The notes beneath the pieces were generated by a model. That model saw nothing but the letters and a program-made list of their open reading frames with translations. It did not search any database and had not been told where the DNA came from. Positions 26,060 through 35,963 of a stretch of DNA of 40,456 nucleotides are shown piece by piece (within the stretch, counting starts at the first letter, position 1; every line of letters starts with the position of its first letter). A program made the position numbers and the translations under genes. Source of the DNA: Bacteroidota bacterium (GTDB lineage Bacteria; Bacteroidota; Bacteroidia; Chitinophagales; LD1); contig CANJVG010000016.1 in the NCBI GenBank assembly GCA_947478005.1, positions 1-40,456 on the forward strand. The letters are read 5' to 3'.

Positions 26060-26359
26060 AAAAATGGTTTTGCGCGCGAAGGTAGGATTTTAAAGGACGG
26101 GTAAAACAGGTTTACAAACTGCCGGTTGTGGCTTTTAGAGCCCCTGGCCCTAAACTTTTAAAAAGTGCACGTATTGTTTAACTTAAACTGCAACTTGTAC
26201 AGCCAATTTTCCATTGGTAAATTCAGTCAAAAATGGCCAAAAATGAATGATTATAAGCTTTTAAAAAGGCACAACCTTTTTGTTGTAACCAACAAGTGAA
26301 ACCTTTTCAAAGTGGAGGGCGTAAAGGAAAACATCAGGCATTTATTTAAAACAGAAATC

Positions 26360-27217
26360 ATGAAAAAAGTTTACACCATAATCGCGGCAGTTCTTTCGCT
26401 TTCAAGCGCAAATGCTGAAACCTTCAAAGTAGGATCTGGAAAGTGGACGGACGCTGCAGTTTGGGGCGGTCACTATGCGGGAGCTACAGTAAAGGCAGAA
26501 GATGTGGTAATCATTACCGGTCAAATAACTTTGAACACAGCCATTGTAGTAGAAGGAACATTGCAAATTGAAAAAGGTGCGGGCATGGTGGGCATGAAAG
26601 ATATGATGGTGACCAAGAGCGGCAAGTTTGTAAACAACGGTAACACGGTGTTGAAAAGAATCATCAACGAAGGCACTATCAATAACAATCAGATAATGGA
26701 AGCTATCCTTGACATTGACAACAGAGGCGATATCAATAACAACAACAACATGGTGGCCGGTAACAGTTTCTCTAATATTAGCGGTGATGCAGCCGGCAAA
26801 GGCGGTGCATACTATATAAACAACAATGTGTCTTCTTCTCCAACTGCTAAGTTTGGCAAAGATGTAAAGGTGTTTGCGGGCAATATGATGGAAACAGTAT
26901 CTGCTCCTTCACCACTTAATTTAGATGCTATTGTTATTTCAAACTGTGTGATTTTGAATGTAACCAATCCTTCGAAGGTGGATGTAACTAACTTCTCTAT
27001 AGAAAAAAGCAGCGATGGACAGAACTTTTCTTTCGTGAAAATGATTTCGAATAGTGGTAGAAATGCAGAATCGGCAATGACTTATACCGATACTAAAATC
27101 AACAGCAACTTAACTTACTACCGTGTAAAGGCAATCAGCGCTAACGGAACTGAAACTACCTTGCCGTTGGCTACTGTAAAGGCACCTGTTACTTACAGCT
27201 ACGCAATGGCATTCTAA
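26360..27217 (+). CDS. Secreted protein with G8/beta-helix-like region and FnIII-like C-terminus
   Basis: MKKVYTIIAAVLSLSSANAETFKVGSGKWTDAAVWGG...; C-terminal FSIEKSSDGQNFSFVKMI...LTYYRVKAISANGTET. Start chosen at ATG 26360. Confidence 0.7.
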   Translation: MKKVYTIIAAVLSLSSANAETFKVGSGKWTDAAVWGGHYAGATVKAEDVVIITGQITLNTAIVVEGTLQIEKGAGMVGMKDMMVTKSGKFVNNGNTVLKRIINEGTINNNQIMEAILDIDNRGDINNNNNMVAGNSFSNISGDAAGKGGAYYINNNVSSSPTAKFGKDVKVFAGNMMETVSAPSPLNLDAIVISNCVILNVTNPSKVDVTNFSIEKSSDGQNFSFVKMISNSGRNAESAMTYTDTKINSNLTYYRVKAISANGTETTLPLATVKAPVTYSYAMAF

Positions 27218-27245
27218 AATAATTGGTTGGTTACTAAGGTGAAGA

Positions 27246-27271
27246 GCGAGTCCTACGGGGCTCGCTTTTTT
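27246..27271 (+). terminator. Rho-independent terminator
   Basis: GCGAGtcctacggggCTCGCTTTTTTG downstream of the 27217 stop. Confidence 0.8.
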
Positions 27272-27371
27272 GCGTTGGGTAATTCGTCATATTCTGCTCT
27301 TAGCAGTTTCTTAGTTATAATACGATATTAGAAGAGCCTGAGAATAATCACCCTAATGGGGGATAAATTGA

Positions 27372-27404
27372 TTTGTTTAATTCAGGCTGGATTGCCTACT
27401 TTTG
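27372..27404 (+). promoter_or_regulatory. Bacteroidetes-type promoter (TTTG-N21-TACTTTTG)
   Basis: -33 TTTG at 27372-27375 and -7 TACTTTTG at 27397-27404, upstream of ATG 27449. Confidence 0.5.
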
Positions 27405-27448
27405 TTTTATATTTATCCAATCCTTTTATTTTACTAAAAAACATCGTC

Positions 27449-30025
27449 ATGAAAAAAATCTACGCTTTCAGTTTCATGCTTTTCTTTTCAACGCTCTTCA
27501 TTTTTGCTAAGGATGTTGATTTGAGCTATGCTACGCAGGTGGCTAAGAACTTTTACCTGCAAAATACTCACAGTAATGAAACGGAAGTTTCGTTGCATTT
27601 AATTTACTCCTGCAAAACAAACGATCATGTTGGACGAACCAGCGATGGCAAGCCCGTGTACTACATCTTTGATGCCGATGGCAACAAAGGGTTTGTTATC
27701 GTTTCGGGTGATGATTTGGTAGAGCCGGTGTTGGGCTATAGTACTACAGGCCGCTTTACCATCGATAACCTGGCTCCCGCCACTCAAAAGTGGATGAAGA
27801 ACTATGAGCAGCAGATAGTTTTCGTTAAAGAAAACGTAACTGAAACCACTCCGGCCATTACTGCAAAATGGCAGAACTACTACAATAATGTGCAGCTGCA
27901 AAGTGGCTCGCGGGCCACCAATGCGGTGAGTCCTCTATGTGCTACTACGTGGAATCAGAATCCTTTTGAAAATGAAATGTGTCCGCTTGACAACGGTCAA
28001 CACGCGGTAACCGGATGTGTGGCTACGGCTATGGCGCAAATTATGAAGTTCTGGAATTATCCAACACAGGGTGTAGGTAATCACTCTTACAATGAGCCTC
28101 ACTTCGGCTCGCTGTCAGCTAATTTTGGTAACACGACTTACAACTGGGGCGCTATGCCGAATAACCTCACCAGCAGCAACAGCGCTGTTGCTTTGTTAAT
28201 GTCGCATTGTGGTATTTCGGTGGATATGAATTATAGCACACAAGGTAGTTACGCTTGGGTGGTTGCTAGCAACAGTCCTGTCTGCGCACAAAACTCTTAC
28301 AAAGATTACTTTGGTTATGATCCTGCCACTATTCAGGGTTTAGACAGACCAAACTACTCGGATCAGCAGTGGATTAGCATGATAAAGGGCGAGCTGGATG
28401 CCAACAGACCCCTGCAATATGCCGGTGCCGGTGGAGGTGGCGGTCATACTTGGGTGTGCGATGGGTATGATGCCAACGATTTTTTTCACATGAACTGGGG
28501 ATGGGGTGGCAACAGCGATGGTAACTTTTCGCTGGCTAACTTGGACCCTTCTTCCCTGGGTACCGGTGGTGGTTCGGGAGGCTTTAACAGTCAGCAGCAG
28601 ATAGTAATTGGTATTAAGCCGCTTGGTGGTGGAGGAGGGGGAGGAACGATTAATCAGGGAGGTATGGTGTTGCATGCCGCGACTACTGTTTCGGCTAATC
28701 CGTTTGTAACCGGCAATTCATTTAGTGTAAATGCCGAAATCGCTAACACCGGCACGGCTTCGTTTAGTGGTTATCTTGCTGCAGGTATCTTCAACAGCAA
28801 CGGAGTTTTTCAATCTTTTGTTCAGGAACTTTCCGGTCAATCTTTGCAAAACGGTTTCTATAACACATTTACCTTTACCACCGGTGCGCTTCAGTTGATA
28901 CCGGGTGTATATTCCATCGGTATTTATTATCAAAATGGCAGCAATCAGTATTCACTGGTAGATGCAGGCGCGTTCTATAATCCTGTAACTTTTACCGTTA
29001 CGGGCGCTTACAGCGATATTCAAATGGCGGGCAACACAACCGTAACGCCCTCCACTATTGTAAAAGGTCAGCCGTTTAATATAGCTACTGCCATCGGTAA
29101 TGCCGGATTGAGCAGTGCGACCGGCTGGTTGGATGCTTCTCTTTACGATTTGGATGGGAATTTTGTGGTCGACATAAAGGAGAATCAAGGCACTTTAGCG
29201 GCACAGACTTCTTACAATGTTCAGTTTTCTTCTACCGGATTAAATGTAGCTCCGGGTACTTACTACATTGCTTTTTTCTCGACACCTGACCAGAATAACT
29301 ATTCCTTGGTTTACACTACTTCTTACCCAAATCCGGTGCTTGTAAATATTGTAGAAGCTGCTCTATCGCCTGACGTGTATGAGAACAACAATACCGAAGG
29401 TGCTCCGGCTGTCTTGCCGGTGAACTTTAGTGGTAACAATGCTACCGTAAATACGGCAGGTTCTAATATGCATATCGGTACCGACTACGATTATTATCAA
29501 ATTAACCTGCCGGGTGGAACGAACTATGCCATAACCGCCAGTTTGTTGGATAAATACAATGCCGGTGGCGGCAATTATTCAAATGATGCAGTTTTTAGCT
29601 ATAGCGTAAACGGTGGCGGATGGAGCTCTGTGTATGATGATGTGATGCCGGGCCCTATTACCGTAATTGGCGGAGGCAACGTTAAGTTCTTTCTGGCCGA
29701 TTATTTTCAAGGCTCGGTGGGCACTTATCAATTCAACATGGACATTGCCCGCGGCAACAACCTCGGTGTAAATGATATTTCGGCCAACAAAATTCATGTT
29801 TTCCCTAATCCGGCTAAGGAAGAAGTATTTGTAGATGCCGGTGATGCAAACGGGGACTACACCTTGTCTCTTTATAATAAATTGGGCGAAGTGGTGAAGG
29901 ATATGAATGGAAGTTTCTCGAACAGTTTGGTGAAGGTGAGTCTAAGCGCTTTGCCTGCCGGCATTTATCAACTGCAATTGAAAACCGACAAAGGATTGGC
30001 TACTTCTAAAATTGTGGTGCAGTAA
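27449..30025 (+). CDS. C10-family (streptopain-like) cysteine peptidase with T9SS sorting domain
   Basis: N-terminal prodomain; catalytic HAVTGCVATAMAQIMKFWNYP and GGGGHTWVCDGYDANDFFHMNWGWGG; C-terminal IHVFPNPAKEEVFVDAG...LPAGIYQLQLKTDKGLATSKIVVQ. Confidence 0.93.
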   Translation: MKKIYAFSFMLFFSTLFIFAKDVDLSYATQVAKNFYLQNTHSNETEVSLHLIYSCKTNDHVGRTSDGKPVYYIFDADGNKGFVIVSGDDLVEPVLGYSTTGRFTIDNLAPATQKWMKNYEQQIVFVKENVTETTPAITAKWQNYYNNVQLQSGSRATNAVSPLCATTWNQNPFENEMCPLDNGQHAVTGCVATAMAQIMKFWNYPTQGVGNHSYNEPHFGSLSANFGNTTYNWGAMPNNLTSSNSAVALLMSHCGISVDMNYSTQGSYAWVVASNSPVCAQNSYKDYFGYDPATIQGLDRPNYSDQQWISMIKGELDANRPLQYAGAGGGGGHTWVCDGYDANDFFHMNWGWGGNSDGNFSLANLDPSSLGTGGGSGGFNSQQQIVIGIKPLGGGGGGGTINQGGMVLHAATTVSANPFVTGNSFSVNAEIANTGTASFSGYLAAGIFNSNGVFQSFVQELSGQSLQNGFYNTFTFTTGALQLIPGVYSIGIYYQNGSNQYSLVDAGAFYNPVTFTVTGAYSDIQMAGNTTVTPSTIVKGQPFNIATAIGNAGLSSATGWLDASLYDLDGNFVVDIKENQGTLAAQTSYNVQFSSTGLNVAPGTYYIAFFSTPDQNNYSLVYTTSYPNPVLVNIVEAALSPDVYENNNTEGAPAVLPVNFSGNNATVNTAGSNMHIGTDYDYYQINLPGGTNYAITASLLDKYNAGGGNYSNDAVFSYSVNGGGWSSVYDDVMPGPITVIGGGNVKFFLADYFQGSVGTYQFNMDIARGNNLGVNDISANKIHVFPNPAKEEVFVDAGDANGDYTLSLYNKLGEVVKDMNGSFSNSLVKVSLSALPAGIYQLQLKTDKGLATSKIVVQ

Positions 30026-30037
30026 TTTGTTTTTGAA

Positions 30038-30072
30038 CCCGCCACTAAAATCAATTCAATTTTAGTGGCGGG
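30038..30072 (+). terminator. Rho-independent terminator-like hairpin
   Basis: CCCGCCACTAAAAT-caattca-ATTTTAGTGGCGGG followed by TTTCTTGTTTCTT. Confidence 0.88.
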
Positions 30073-30119
30073 TTTCTTGTTTCTTCCCTATCCCGTTTAT
30101 GTTTTTAAAATACAAGGCC

Positions 30120-30608
30120 ATGAAAAAGATAACCATCCTTTTTACCACAGTTTCTTTCATCCTGTTTATGGGATGCAAAACCAAGCAGGCTGCTACCACC
30201 ACCAGCCAAAGCAGCGAATCGGCTGTGGTGTATAAAACTAAGGCCGACTACAGCAAGTATGTTCCTGTAATTTTGGATGAACGTAAAACCGCCATTGTCA
30301 GCTATCCTTCTCCCAAGGATGTTTTCTATCGGGGTAAGCTGGCCTATCCTTTGGCGCTCGATAATAATTATTGGCTCGATAACCGGGGCATTGGCCCTCA
30401 TGCTGCTTTCCTCAAGCTGACCTACGAAGAATATTCCAAGCTTAACGAAGCTCCTAAGCTGAACGAACTGATGAATATGATTTTAGAACGAGACCCTTTT
30501 ACCGAAATTTATAACCTCGGGGCGCGCAGTCAGTTTGCCCATGAAGCGGCCGAAATCAACAAGCTGATTAAGAATGACGGCCTGAAGAATTTCACGCGAA
30601 TTAAATAA
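30120..30608 (+). CDS. Putative lipoprotein of unknown function
   Basis: MKKITILFTTVSFILFMGCKTKQ (lipobox FMGC). 163-aa ORF with coding-like composition. Confidence 0.7.
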   Translation: MKKITILFTTVSFILFMGCKTKQAATTTSQSSESAVVYKTKADYSKYVPVILDERKTAIVSYPSPKDVFYRGKLAYPLALDNNYWLDNRGIGPHAAFLKLTYEEYSKLNEAPKLNELMNMILERDPFTEIYNLGARSQFAHEAAEINKLIKNDGLKNFTRIK

Positions 30609-30722
30609 CCCTCGACTTCGGTTTCTGTTTTCGTGGCTTGCTGTACTGAATAGCATCTACTCCTCCCTATTTTGTTGATATTCATTGCCGCGGTTTAGCG
30701 CTAATATTTTCATTTTGCATCC

Positions 30723-31343
30723 GTGAGTAAAACCTATAAATATTCCACCGAGCTGCCGTTGATGGAGCATTTCTACACGGTGCAGGGGGAAGGCTACCAT
30801 CAGGGCAAAGCCTCCTATTTTGTGCGCCTCGGTGGTTGCGATATTGGCTGCGTTTGGTGCGATGTAAAGGACAGTTGGGTGGCCGAAAACTTCCCCGCAA
30901 CTCCGGTGGAAGAAATTGTGAACCATGTGGCCGAAACCGGAGCTAGGATTTGTGTGCTCACAGGTGGCGAACCTATGATGCACGATTTGGAGCCCTTCAC
31001 CACAGCTTTGCACGCGCGCGGTATAATGGCGAATGTGGAAACTTCGGGCGCTTATCCCATCACCGGAAACTGGGATTGGATTTGTGTGTCACCCAAACGC
31101 TTCAAGTTGCCTTGTGAGGAAAGTTTAAAACTGGCAAGCGAATTGAAAGTAGTTATCTTTCACAAGAATGATTTCCGCCTGGCCGAAGAATATGAAGCGA
31201 AAGTGAGCAAGGGCTGTAAGCTCTACCTGCAACCCGAATGGAGCAAGGAGCAGGAAATGTTGCAGCTGATGATTGACTTTGTGAAACAAAACCAGCAGTG
31301 GGAGATTTCCTTGCAGATACATAAGTATATGAATATCCCGTAG
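30723..31343 (+). CDS. queE: 7-carboxy-7-deazaguanine synthase (radical SAM)
   Basis: EHFYTVQGEGYHQGKASYFVRLGGCDIGCVWCDVKDSW (radical SAM cluster motif), CVLTGGEPMMHDL, VETSGAYPI, WICVSPKR. GTG start. Confidence 0.93.
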   Translation: MSKTYKYSTELPLMEHFYTVQGEGYHQGKASYFVRLGGCDIGCVWCDVKDSWVAENFPATPVEEIVNHVAETGARICVLTGGEPMMHDLEPFTTALHARGIMANVETSGAYPITGNWDWICVSPKRFKLPCEESLKLASELKVVIFHKNDFRLAEEYEAKVSKGCKLYLQPEWSKEQEMLQLMIDFVKQNQQWEISLQIHKYMNIP

Positions 31344-31360
31344 GGGAAAAACGTTGTTTG

Positions 31361-31591
31361 AATTTGAAATGGTGATGAATCAACTCGGAACGACTACGTT
31401 ACAACTTAAACTGACTATAATCTAACTTAGAACTACTACGTTACAAGTTAGAATGACGGCAATCTAAGTTAGAACTACTACGTTCCAAGCTAGAATGACG
31501 ACATTCTAAGTTAGAATAAAGTAAATGTAACTTAGATTTATTTCGTTTTTGGTTCAAAAACCATTGTTTTTAAATAAAAATACTTCGTTTC
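31361..31591. repeat. Tandem array C: about 8 recognisable 21-bp units plus degenerate flanking units
   Basis: AAGTTAGAATGACGGCAATCT / AAGTTAGAACTACTACGTTCC and variants in exact 21-bp register from 31382 to 31549, with degenerate T-rich units on to about 31591. Confidence 0.9.
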
Positions 31592-31625
31592 TAATAAAAA
31601 GAACAAAATCGAATCTTACAATACC

Positions 31626-33545
31626 ATGAATACAACCACCTTCTTCTTCGTTATCGCTTTGTTTCCTGCTTTTTGCATGGCCGAAGTTATTACCAAAGAA
31701 ACCGTCAAGGGTAAAGCCAAGGATTATTTTGACCGGGCCGACCATTTCTACGCTTTCGGTAAATTGCAGCAGGCCGATTCGCTTTTACACGAAGCGGTGA
31801 AGGACAAAGACAACTTCATCGATGCCTGGATTTTCATGGGGCAGATAAACCTCGAATACCTTAAGCATTATGAAGAAGCCAAAAAAGCCTATGAAAAGGT
31901 AAAACTGTTGCAGCCCACCTACCTCAGCGATGTGGATTTTCAATTGGCTAAATGCAATATGAACCTGGGCAATTATGAAGCCGCCAAAATCCTTTTGACT
32001 TCTTTTCTGAAGCAGGAAAGGCTGGTGGCGCATGAGCGGATTGAGGCCGAAATGATGTTGCCTCACTGCGATTTTGCTATCGAGGCTATCAAACACCCTG
32101 TGCCTTTCAAGCCTGTCAACCTGGGCCCTTCTGTTAACACGGCTGATGATGAGAGTATGCCTTCGCTCACTGCCGATGGCAAGTATCTTTATTTCACCCG
32201 CCATTTCGGTCAGGGCGCTTATCAGGATGAAGACATCTTTATGTCGCTGCACACCAGCGCGGGATATGCACCCGCCACCAGTGTGGGCAGCATGATAAAC
32301 ACCGAGCAGTTTATTGAAGGCGCGCAGAACATTTCGCCCAGCGGCAAGTATTTGTTTTTTACCTCTGCCGACCGTCCCGATGGGTTGGGAAGAGCCGATT
32401 TATATATGAGCCGCAAAACGGGTGACGAATGGGAGCGCCCCAACAATATGGGAGCGCCCATTAACTCGGGCGGCTATGAAACACAGCCCTGCATTAGTGC
32501 CGATGGCAAACAGTTGTTTTTCTCGGCAGTAAAGGCCCATGGAAAAGGCGGTTCCGATATTTGGGTGAGTTATCTTAATGGTGATGGCACCTGGGGGCAA
32601 CCCGAAAACCTGGGCGACAGTATCAACACGCCTTTTAATGAAATGCGCCCGTACATGCACCCCGATGGCAACACGATCTATTTCTCTTCAGACGGATGGC
32701 CTGGCATGGGCAATTACGACCTTTTTGTAAGCCACAAGAACGAGAATGGAATGTGGGGCACCCCAGTGAACATGGGTTACCCGCTCAACACGGCTGGTGA
32801 TGAACTCGGCATGTATGTGACAGCCGATGGCGCCCATGGCTATTTCGCCAGCGAGCAGAAAGATAGCAAGGGGCAAATGGATATTTACACTTTCGACATG
32901 CCCGATGACCTTCGCCCGAATTACACGAGCTATATAAAAGGAAACGTGTTTGATAACGATAGCCGCGAACCGATCCAATCCAATGTGCAGGTATATGATT
33001 TAGAAACGGGCAAACTTTTCACCAGTTTCAGCAGCGACAAAGCGAACGGTACTTTCCTTTCCACCCTGCCTTCGGGCAAAAACTATGCGGTGGAAGTAAT
33101 GAAGGATGGCTACCTGTTTTTCTCCAAGCATATTGCTATGAAAACAACCATCTCGCGCAATCCTTTTGAAGTGGATATTCCGCTCAAGAAGATAAAGGCA
33201 GGAGAGAAGGTAGTGTTGAACAATATCTTCTTCCCATCCGAAAAAGCCGAGTTGAAGAACGAATCGTTTTCAGAGCTGGGTATCATCACCAAGATGTTGG
33301 AGAAGAATCCTTCGATGAAGATTGAAATAGGAGGCCACACCGACAACACGGGCACCGAAGAGAAGAACCAAATGCTGTCTGAAAACCGCGCAAAAACGGT
33401 GTATGATTATCTGGTTAAAAAAGGAATTGCGGCTGACAGACTTACCTATAAAGGTTATGCGGCTACTAAACCTATCGATAACAATACTACACCTGAAGGC
33501 AAAGCCCGAAATAGAAGAACAGAGTTTGTGGTTATAGCGATTTGA
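31626..33545 (+). CDS. PorE-like OmpA-family protein (TPR, PD40 propeller, CRD-like, OmpA C-terminal domains)
   Basis: N-terminal TPRs; PD40-type repeats (MPSLTADGKYLYFTR, NISPSGKYLFFTSADR, QPCISADGKQLFFSA, RPYMHPDGNTIYFSSDG); IKGNVFDNDSREPIQSNVQVYDLETGK; OmpA EIGGHTDNTGTEEKNQMLSENRAKTVYDYLVKKGI. Confidence 0.9.
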   Translation: MNTTTFFFVIALFPAFCMAEVITKETVKGKAKDYFDRADHFYAFGKLQQADSLLHEAVKDKDNFIDAWIFMGQINLEYLKHYEEAKKAYEKVKLLQPTYLSDVDFQLAKCNMNLGNYEAAKILLTSFLKQERLVAHERIEAEMMLPHCDFAIEAIKHPVPFKPVNLGPSVNTADDESMPSLTADGKYLYFTRHFGQGAYQDEDIFMSLHTSAGYAPATSVGSMINTEQFIEGAQNISPSGKYLFFTSADRPDGLGRADLYMSRKTGDEWERPNNMGAPINSGGYETQPCISADGKQLFFSAVKAHGKGGSDIWVSYLNGDGTWGQPENLGDSINTPFNEMRPYMHPDGNTIYFSSDGWPGMGNYDLFVSHKNENGMWGTPVNMGYPLNTAGDELGMYVTADGAHGYFASEQKDSKGQMDIYTFDMPDDLRPNYTSYIKGNVFDNDSREPIQSNVQVYDLETGKLFTSFSSDKANGTFLSTLPSGKNYAVEVMKDGYLFFSKHIAMKTTISRNPFEVDIPLKKIKAGEKVVLNNIFFPSEKAELKNESFSELGIITKMLEKNPSMKIEIGGHTDNTGTEEKNQMLSENRAKTVYDYLVKKGIAADRLTYKGYAATKPIDNNTTPEGKARNRRTEFVVIAI

Positions 33546-33587
33546 GGTTGGAGCGCGGCTGTTACCATACGCTAATTCCCTCATTCG

Positions 33588-34946
33588 CTACTCCGCTGAT
33601 TCAACAAACTCTCCTTCCCACTTCGCAATAACGATAGTGGCTAAACAATTGCCTATCACGTTCACCGAAGTTCGCGCCATGTCCATCAACTCATCTATAC
33701 CGAGAATGATAAACACCGGTTCAACCGGCAAATTGAAAGAAGACAAAGTGCCGAGAAGAATAACGAGCGAAGCGCGCGGCACACCTGCCACTCCCTTGCT
33801 GGTAAGCATCAAGGTAAACACCATCAGCAACTGGGTGCCGAATGTAAGATGAATACCCGCAGCCTGCGCCACAAAAATTGAAGCCAACGAAAGGTAAAGC
33901 GTGGTGCCATCGAGATTAAACGAATAGCCCATCGGCATAACGAAAGATACAATCTTGCGCGGCACACCGAGGTGTTCCATAGCCTTCATCGCTTTGGGCA
34001 AAGCGCTCTCCGAACTGGTGGTAGCAAAAGCAATAGACACGGGCTCGATGATGGCTTTTATGAACTTCTTAATAGGAACTTTTACAATTAAGGCCACGGG
34101 CAACAAAACACCGAGCAGAAAAACAAGAAGTGCGGCATAGAGGGTCAAGAGCAGTTTGATAAGATTCACCAGCACACCCAGGCCCATGTGCCCCACGGTA
34201 TAAGCGATAGCCGCACACACTGCCACGGGAGCAAAATACATGATAATGCCCGTGAACTTAAACATCACTTCGCTCAAACTTTCTACAAAGTCCAGCATCG
34301 GGCGCTTGTGTTTTTCATCCACCATCGCCAGGCCTATTCCGAACAGTATGCTGAAGACAACAATCTCCAGAACTGCTCCGTCATAAATACTCTTGGCAAT
34401 GTTCTCTGGGAAAATATGGAGGATGATGTCGTTCATCGTTTGCTTATTCACCGGAAGCGCATCTTGGTTAGCTACGGGCGGCAAAACAATACCTACACCC
34501 GCCTGCGAATAATTAATAGCCGCCAAACCGATAAACAAAGCGATGGTGGTTACGATTTCAAAGTACAAAAGACTCTTCCAACCCATGCGCCCCACTTGCT
34601 TAATGTTGCTGTGCCCTGCTATACCAAACACGAGTGTCCCGAAAAGGAGAGGAGCGATAATGCACTTGATTAAACGCAGAAACAGTTGAGAGAGAATCTT
34701 GAGGTTCTGCGAGAACTCAGGGAAGTCAATGCCAATCTCCACACCAATGACCATACTGATTAAGATAGTAGTAGTAAGCGAGCGTTTCAAAAAGCCGTAA
34801 TACACCAAGGTAGCCAGCGCCATCCAACGCATAACCGACAAAACGCTCAATGGAATATTGATAATTCCCTCTACAGTAGCAAAGGAAATAAGCGAAGCGA
34901 AAACAACCGCAATGAGCGCGGCTATGAGGATGGGTTTTTTGTTCAT
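33588..34946 (-). CDS. Dicarboxylate/amino acid:cation symporter (DAACS family)
   Basis: LFLRLIKCIIAPLLFGTLVFGIAGH, AFATTSSESALPKAMKAMEHLGVPRKIVSFVMPMGYSFNLDGTTLYLSLASIFVAQAAGI, LTSKGVAGVPRASLVIL. Confidence 0.95.
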   Translation of the reverse strand: MNKKPILIAALIAVVFASLISFATVEGIINIPLSVLSVMRWMALATLVYYGFLKRSLTTTILISMVIGVEIGIDFPEFSQNLKILSQLFLRLIKCIIAPLLFGTLVFGIAGHSNIKQVGRMGWKSLLYFEIVTTIALFIGLAAINYSQAGVGIVLPPVANQDALPVNKQTMNDIILHIFPENIAKSIYDGAVLEIVVFSILFGIGLAMVDEKHKRPMLDFVESLSEVMFKFTGIIMYFAPVAVCAAIAYTVGHMGLGVLVNLIKLLLTLYAALLVFLLGVLLPVALIVKVPIKKFIKAIIEPVSIAFATTSSESALPKAMKAMEHLGVPRKIVSFVMPMGYSFNLDGTTLYLSLASIFVAQAAGIHLTFGTQLLMVFTLMLTSKGVAGVPRASLVILLGTLSSFNLPVEPVFIILGIDELMDMARTSVNVIGNCLATIVIAKWEGEFVESAE

Positions 34947-35075
34947 GGTTTGAAAATAGCTTTCTGCTTCATCTGTCCAAAGAACTACTTGGGAATATTT
35001 AAATCAGTGAGATGAGGCAGTATTGTTGAGGAATCAAGAATAGTCACCGGAAAGGTAGTGAAGGGGAAGCGATAT

Positions 35076-35876
35076 TTAGTAGTAATAAAACTCCTTCTCA
35101 GTTGTTTGCAAAAATACAGGAATAATCCATCCCACTTTTAGGCCTACAAACATATCAATTCGTTTATCGTGGAGCGGGGCCATCGAATAAAAATCGTAAG
35201 CACGATGCCCTTGAGTAAAGGCAATGTCGAAAGTAGCTCCTATATAACCGCTGGCATATTTCTTCCGCATCATAAAAACGCCACCAATAAATTGCGAAAT
35301 CACCGGGCCATAGCTCATTCGGTCATAACCTTGTCGATATACCTTGCTAAGTTGCGGTAACGATGCTTCGCGAACATTCAAGGCAATTTTGTGATACAGA
35401 AAACCAAAACTGGTCATGGTTAATAAACCGGCATCCGGAAATTTCTTGTGAAACGGTATGATTTTCCCGGCAATCAGTTTTACATTGAACCCCTGCTCCT
35501 GCGGATTGATTCTGATTAAATCATTGTTCTGGCTGATATATTGGTTAGTCGTAGTTGCAATTTTTGTTGGTACGTAGCTCTCTTTTACATTGCTGCCATA
35601 AAGAAAAGCAGCTTCGCCACCAATCAACCAGTTTCTATCCGTCTTGTAGCTAATTTGCATCCCAAAAAGGGAGTTGAATCCAAAGCGGTCTTTCATGTTA
35701 CCGTAAGGAAACTGAGCGGTATAGTTTGGTGCAATCAACACTGCACTACTGGCATCAAATTTTTTTCCCTTCTTGTTCTTCGATTCTTTTTCCACCACCT
35801 GCCCCCAAACATGGGAGCTCCAAACTACATTTAGAAGGAGCAAGAAAAAGATGTTGCGCATTATTTTTGAAAGCAT
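35076..35876 (-). CDS. Putative outer-membrane beta-barrel protein of unknown function
   Basis: Signal peptide MLSKIMRNIFFLLLLNVVWSSHVWGQ, then beta-rich sequence. Family not recognised. Confidence 0.65.
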   Translation of the reverse strand: MLSKIMRNIFFLLLLNVVWSSHVWGQVVEKESKNKKGKKFDASSAVLIAPNYTAQFPYGNMKDRFGFNSLFGMQISYKTDRNWLIGGEAAFLYGSNVKESYVPTKIATTTNQYISQNNDLIRINPQEQGFNVKLIAGKIIPFHKKFPDAGLLTMTSFGFLYHKIALNVREASLPQLSKVYRQGYDRMSYGPVISQFIGGVFMMRKKYASGYIGATFDIAFTQGHRAYDFYSMAPLHDKRIDMFVGLKVGWIIPVFLQTTEKEFYYY

Positions 35877-35963
35877 ATTGGCGTTAATGTAGAGAAGACA
35901 AAAATATTATTTTAGCCCGCCCAAACTACTGAGCTATTCAGACAGTCAAGCAAATATAAAAGA

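Noticed and set aside
2093-31591. CRISPR arrays at the three repeat loci
   Set aside because: Units are contiguous 21-mers with no unique spacers, and no cas genes are recognisable in the window.
31785-32252. 155-aa minus-strand ORF inside the PorE-like gene
   Set aside because: Antisense to a strong, domain-rich coding sequence; a typical shadow ORF.
34188-34673. 161-aa plus-strand ORF
   Set aside because: Antisense to the DAACS transporter; composition looks like a shadow ORF.
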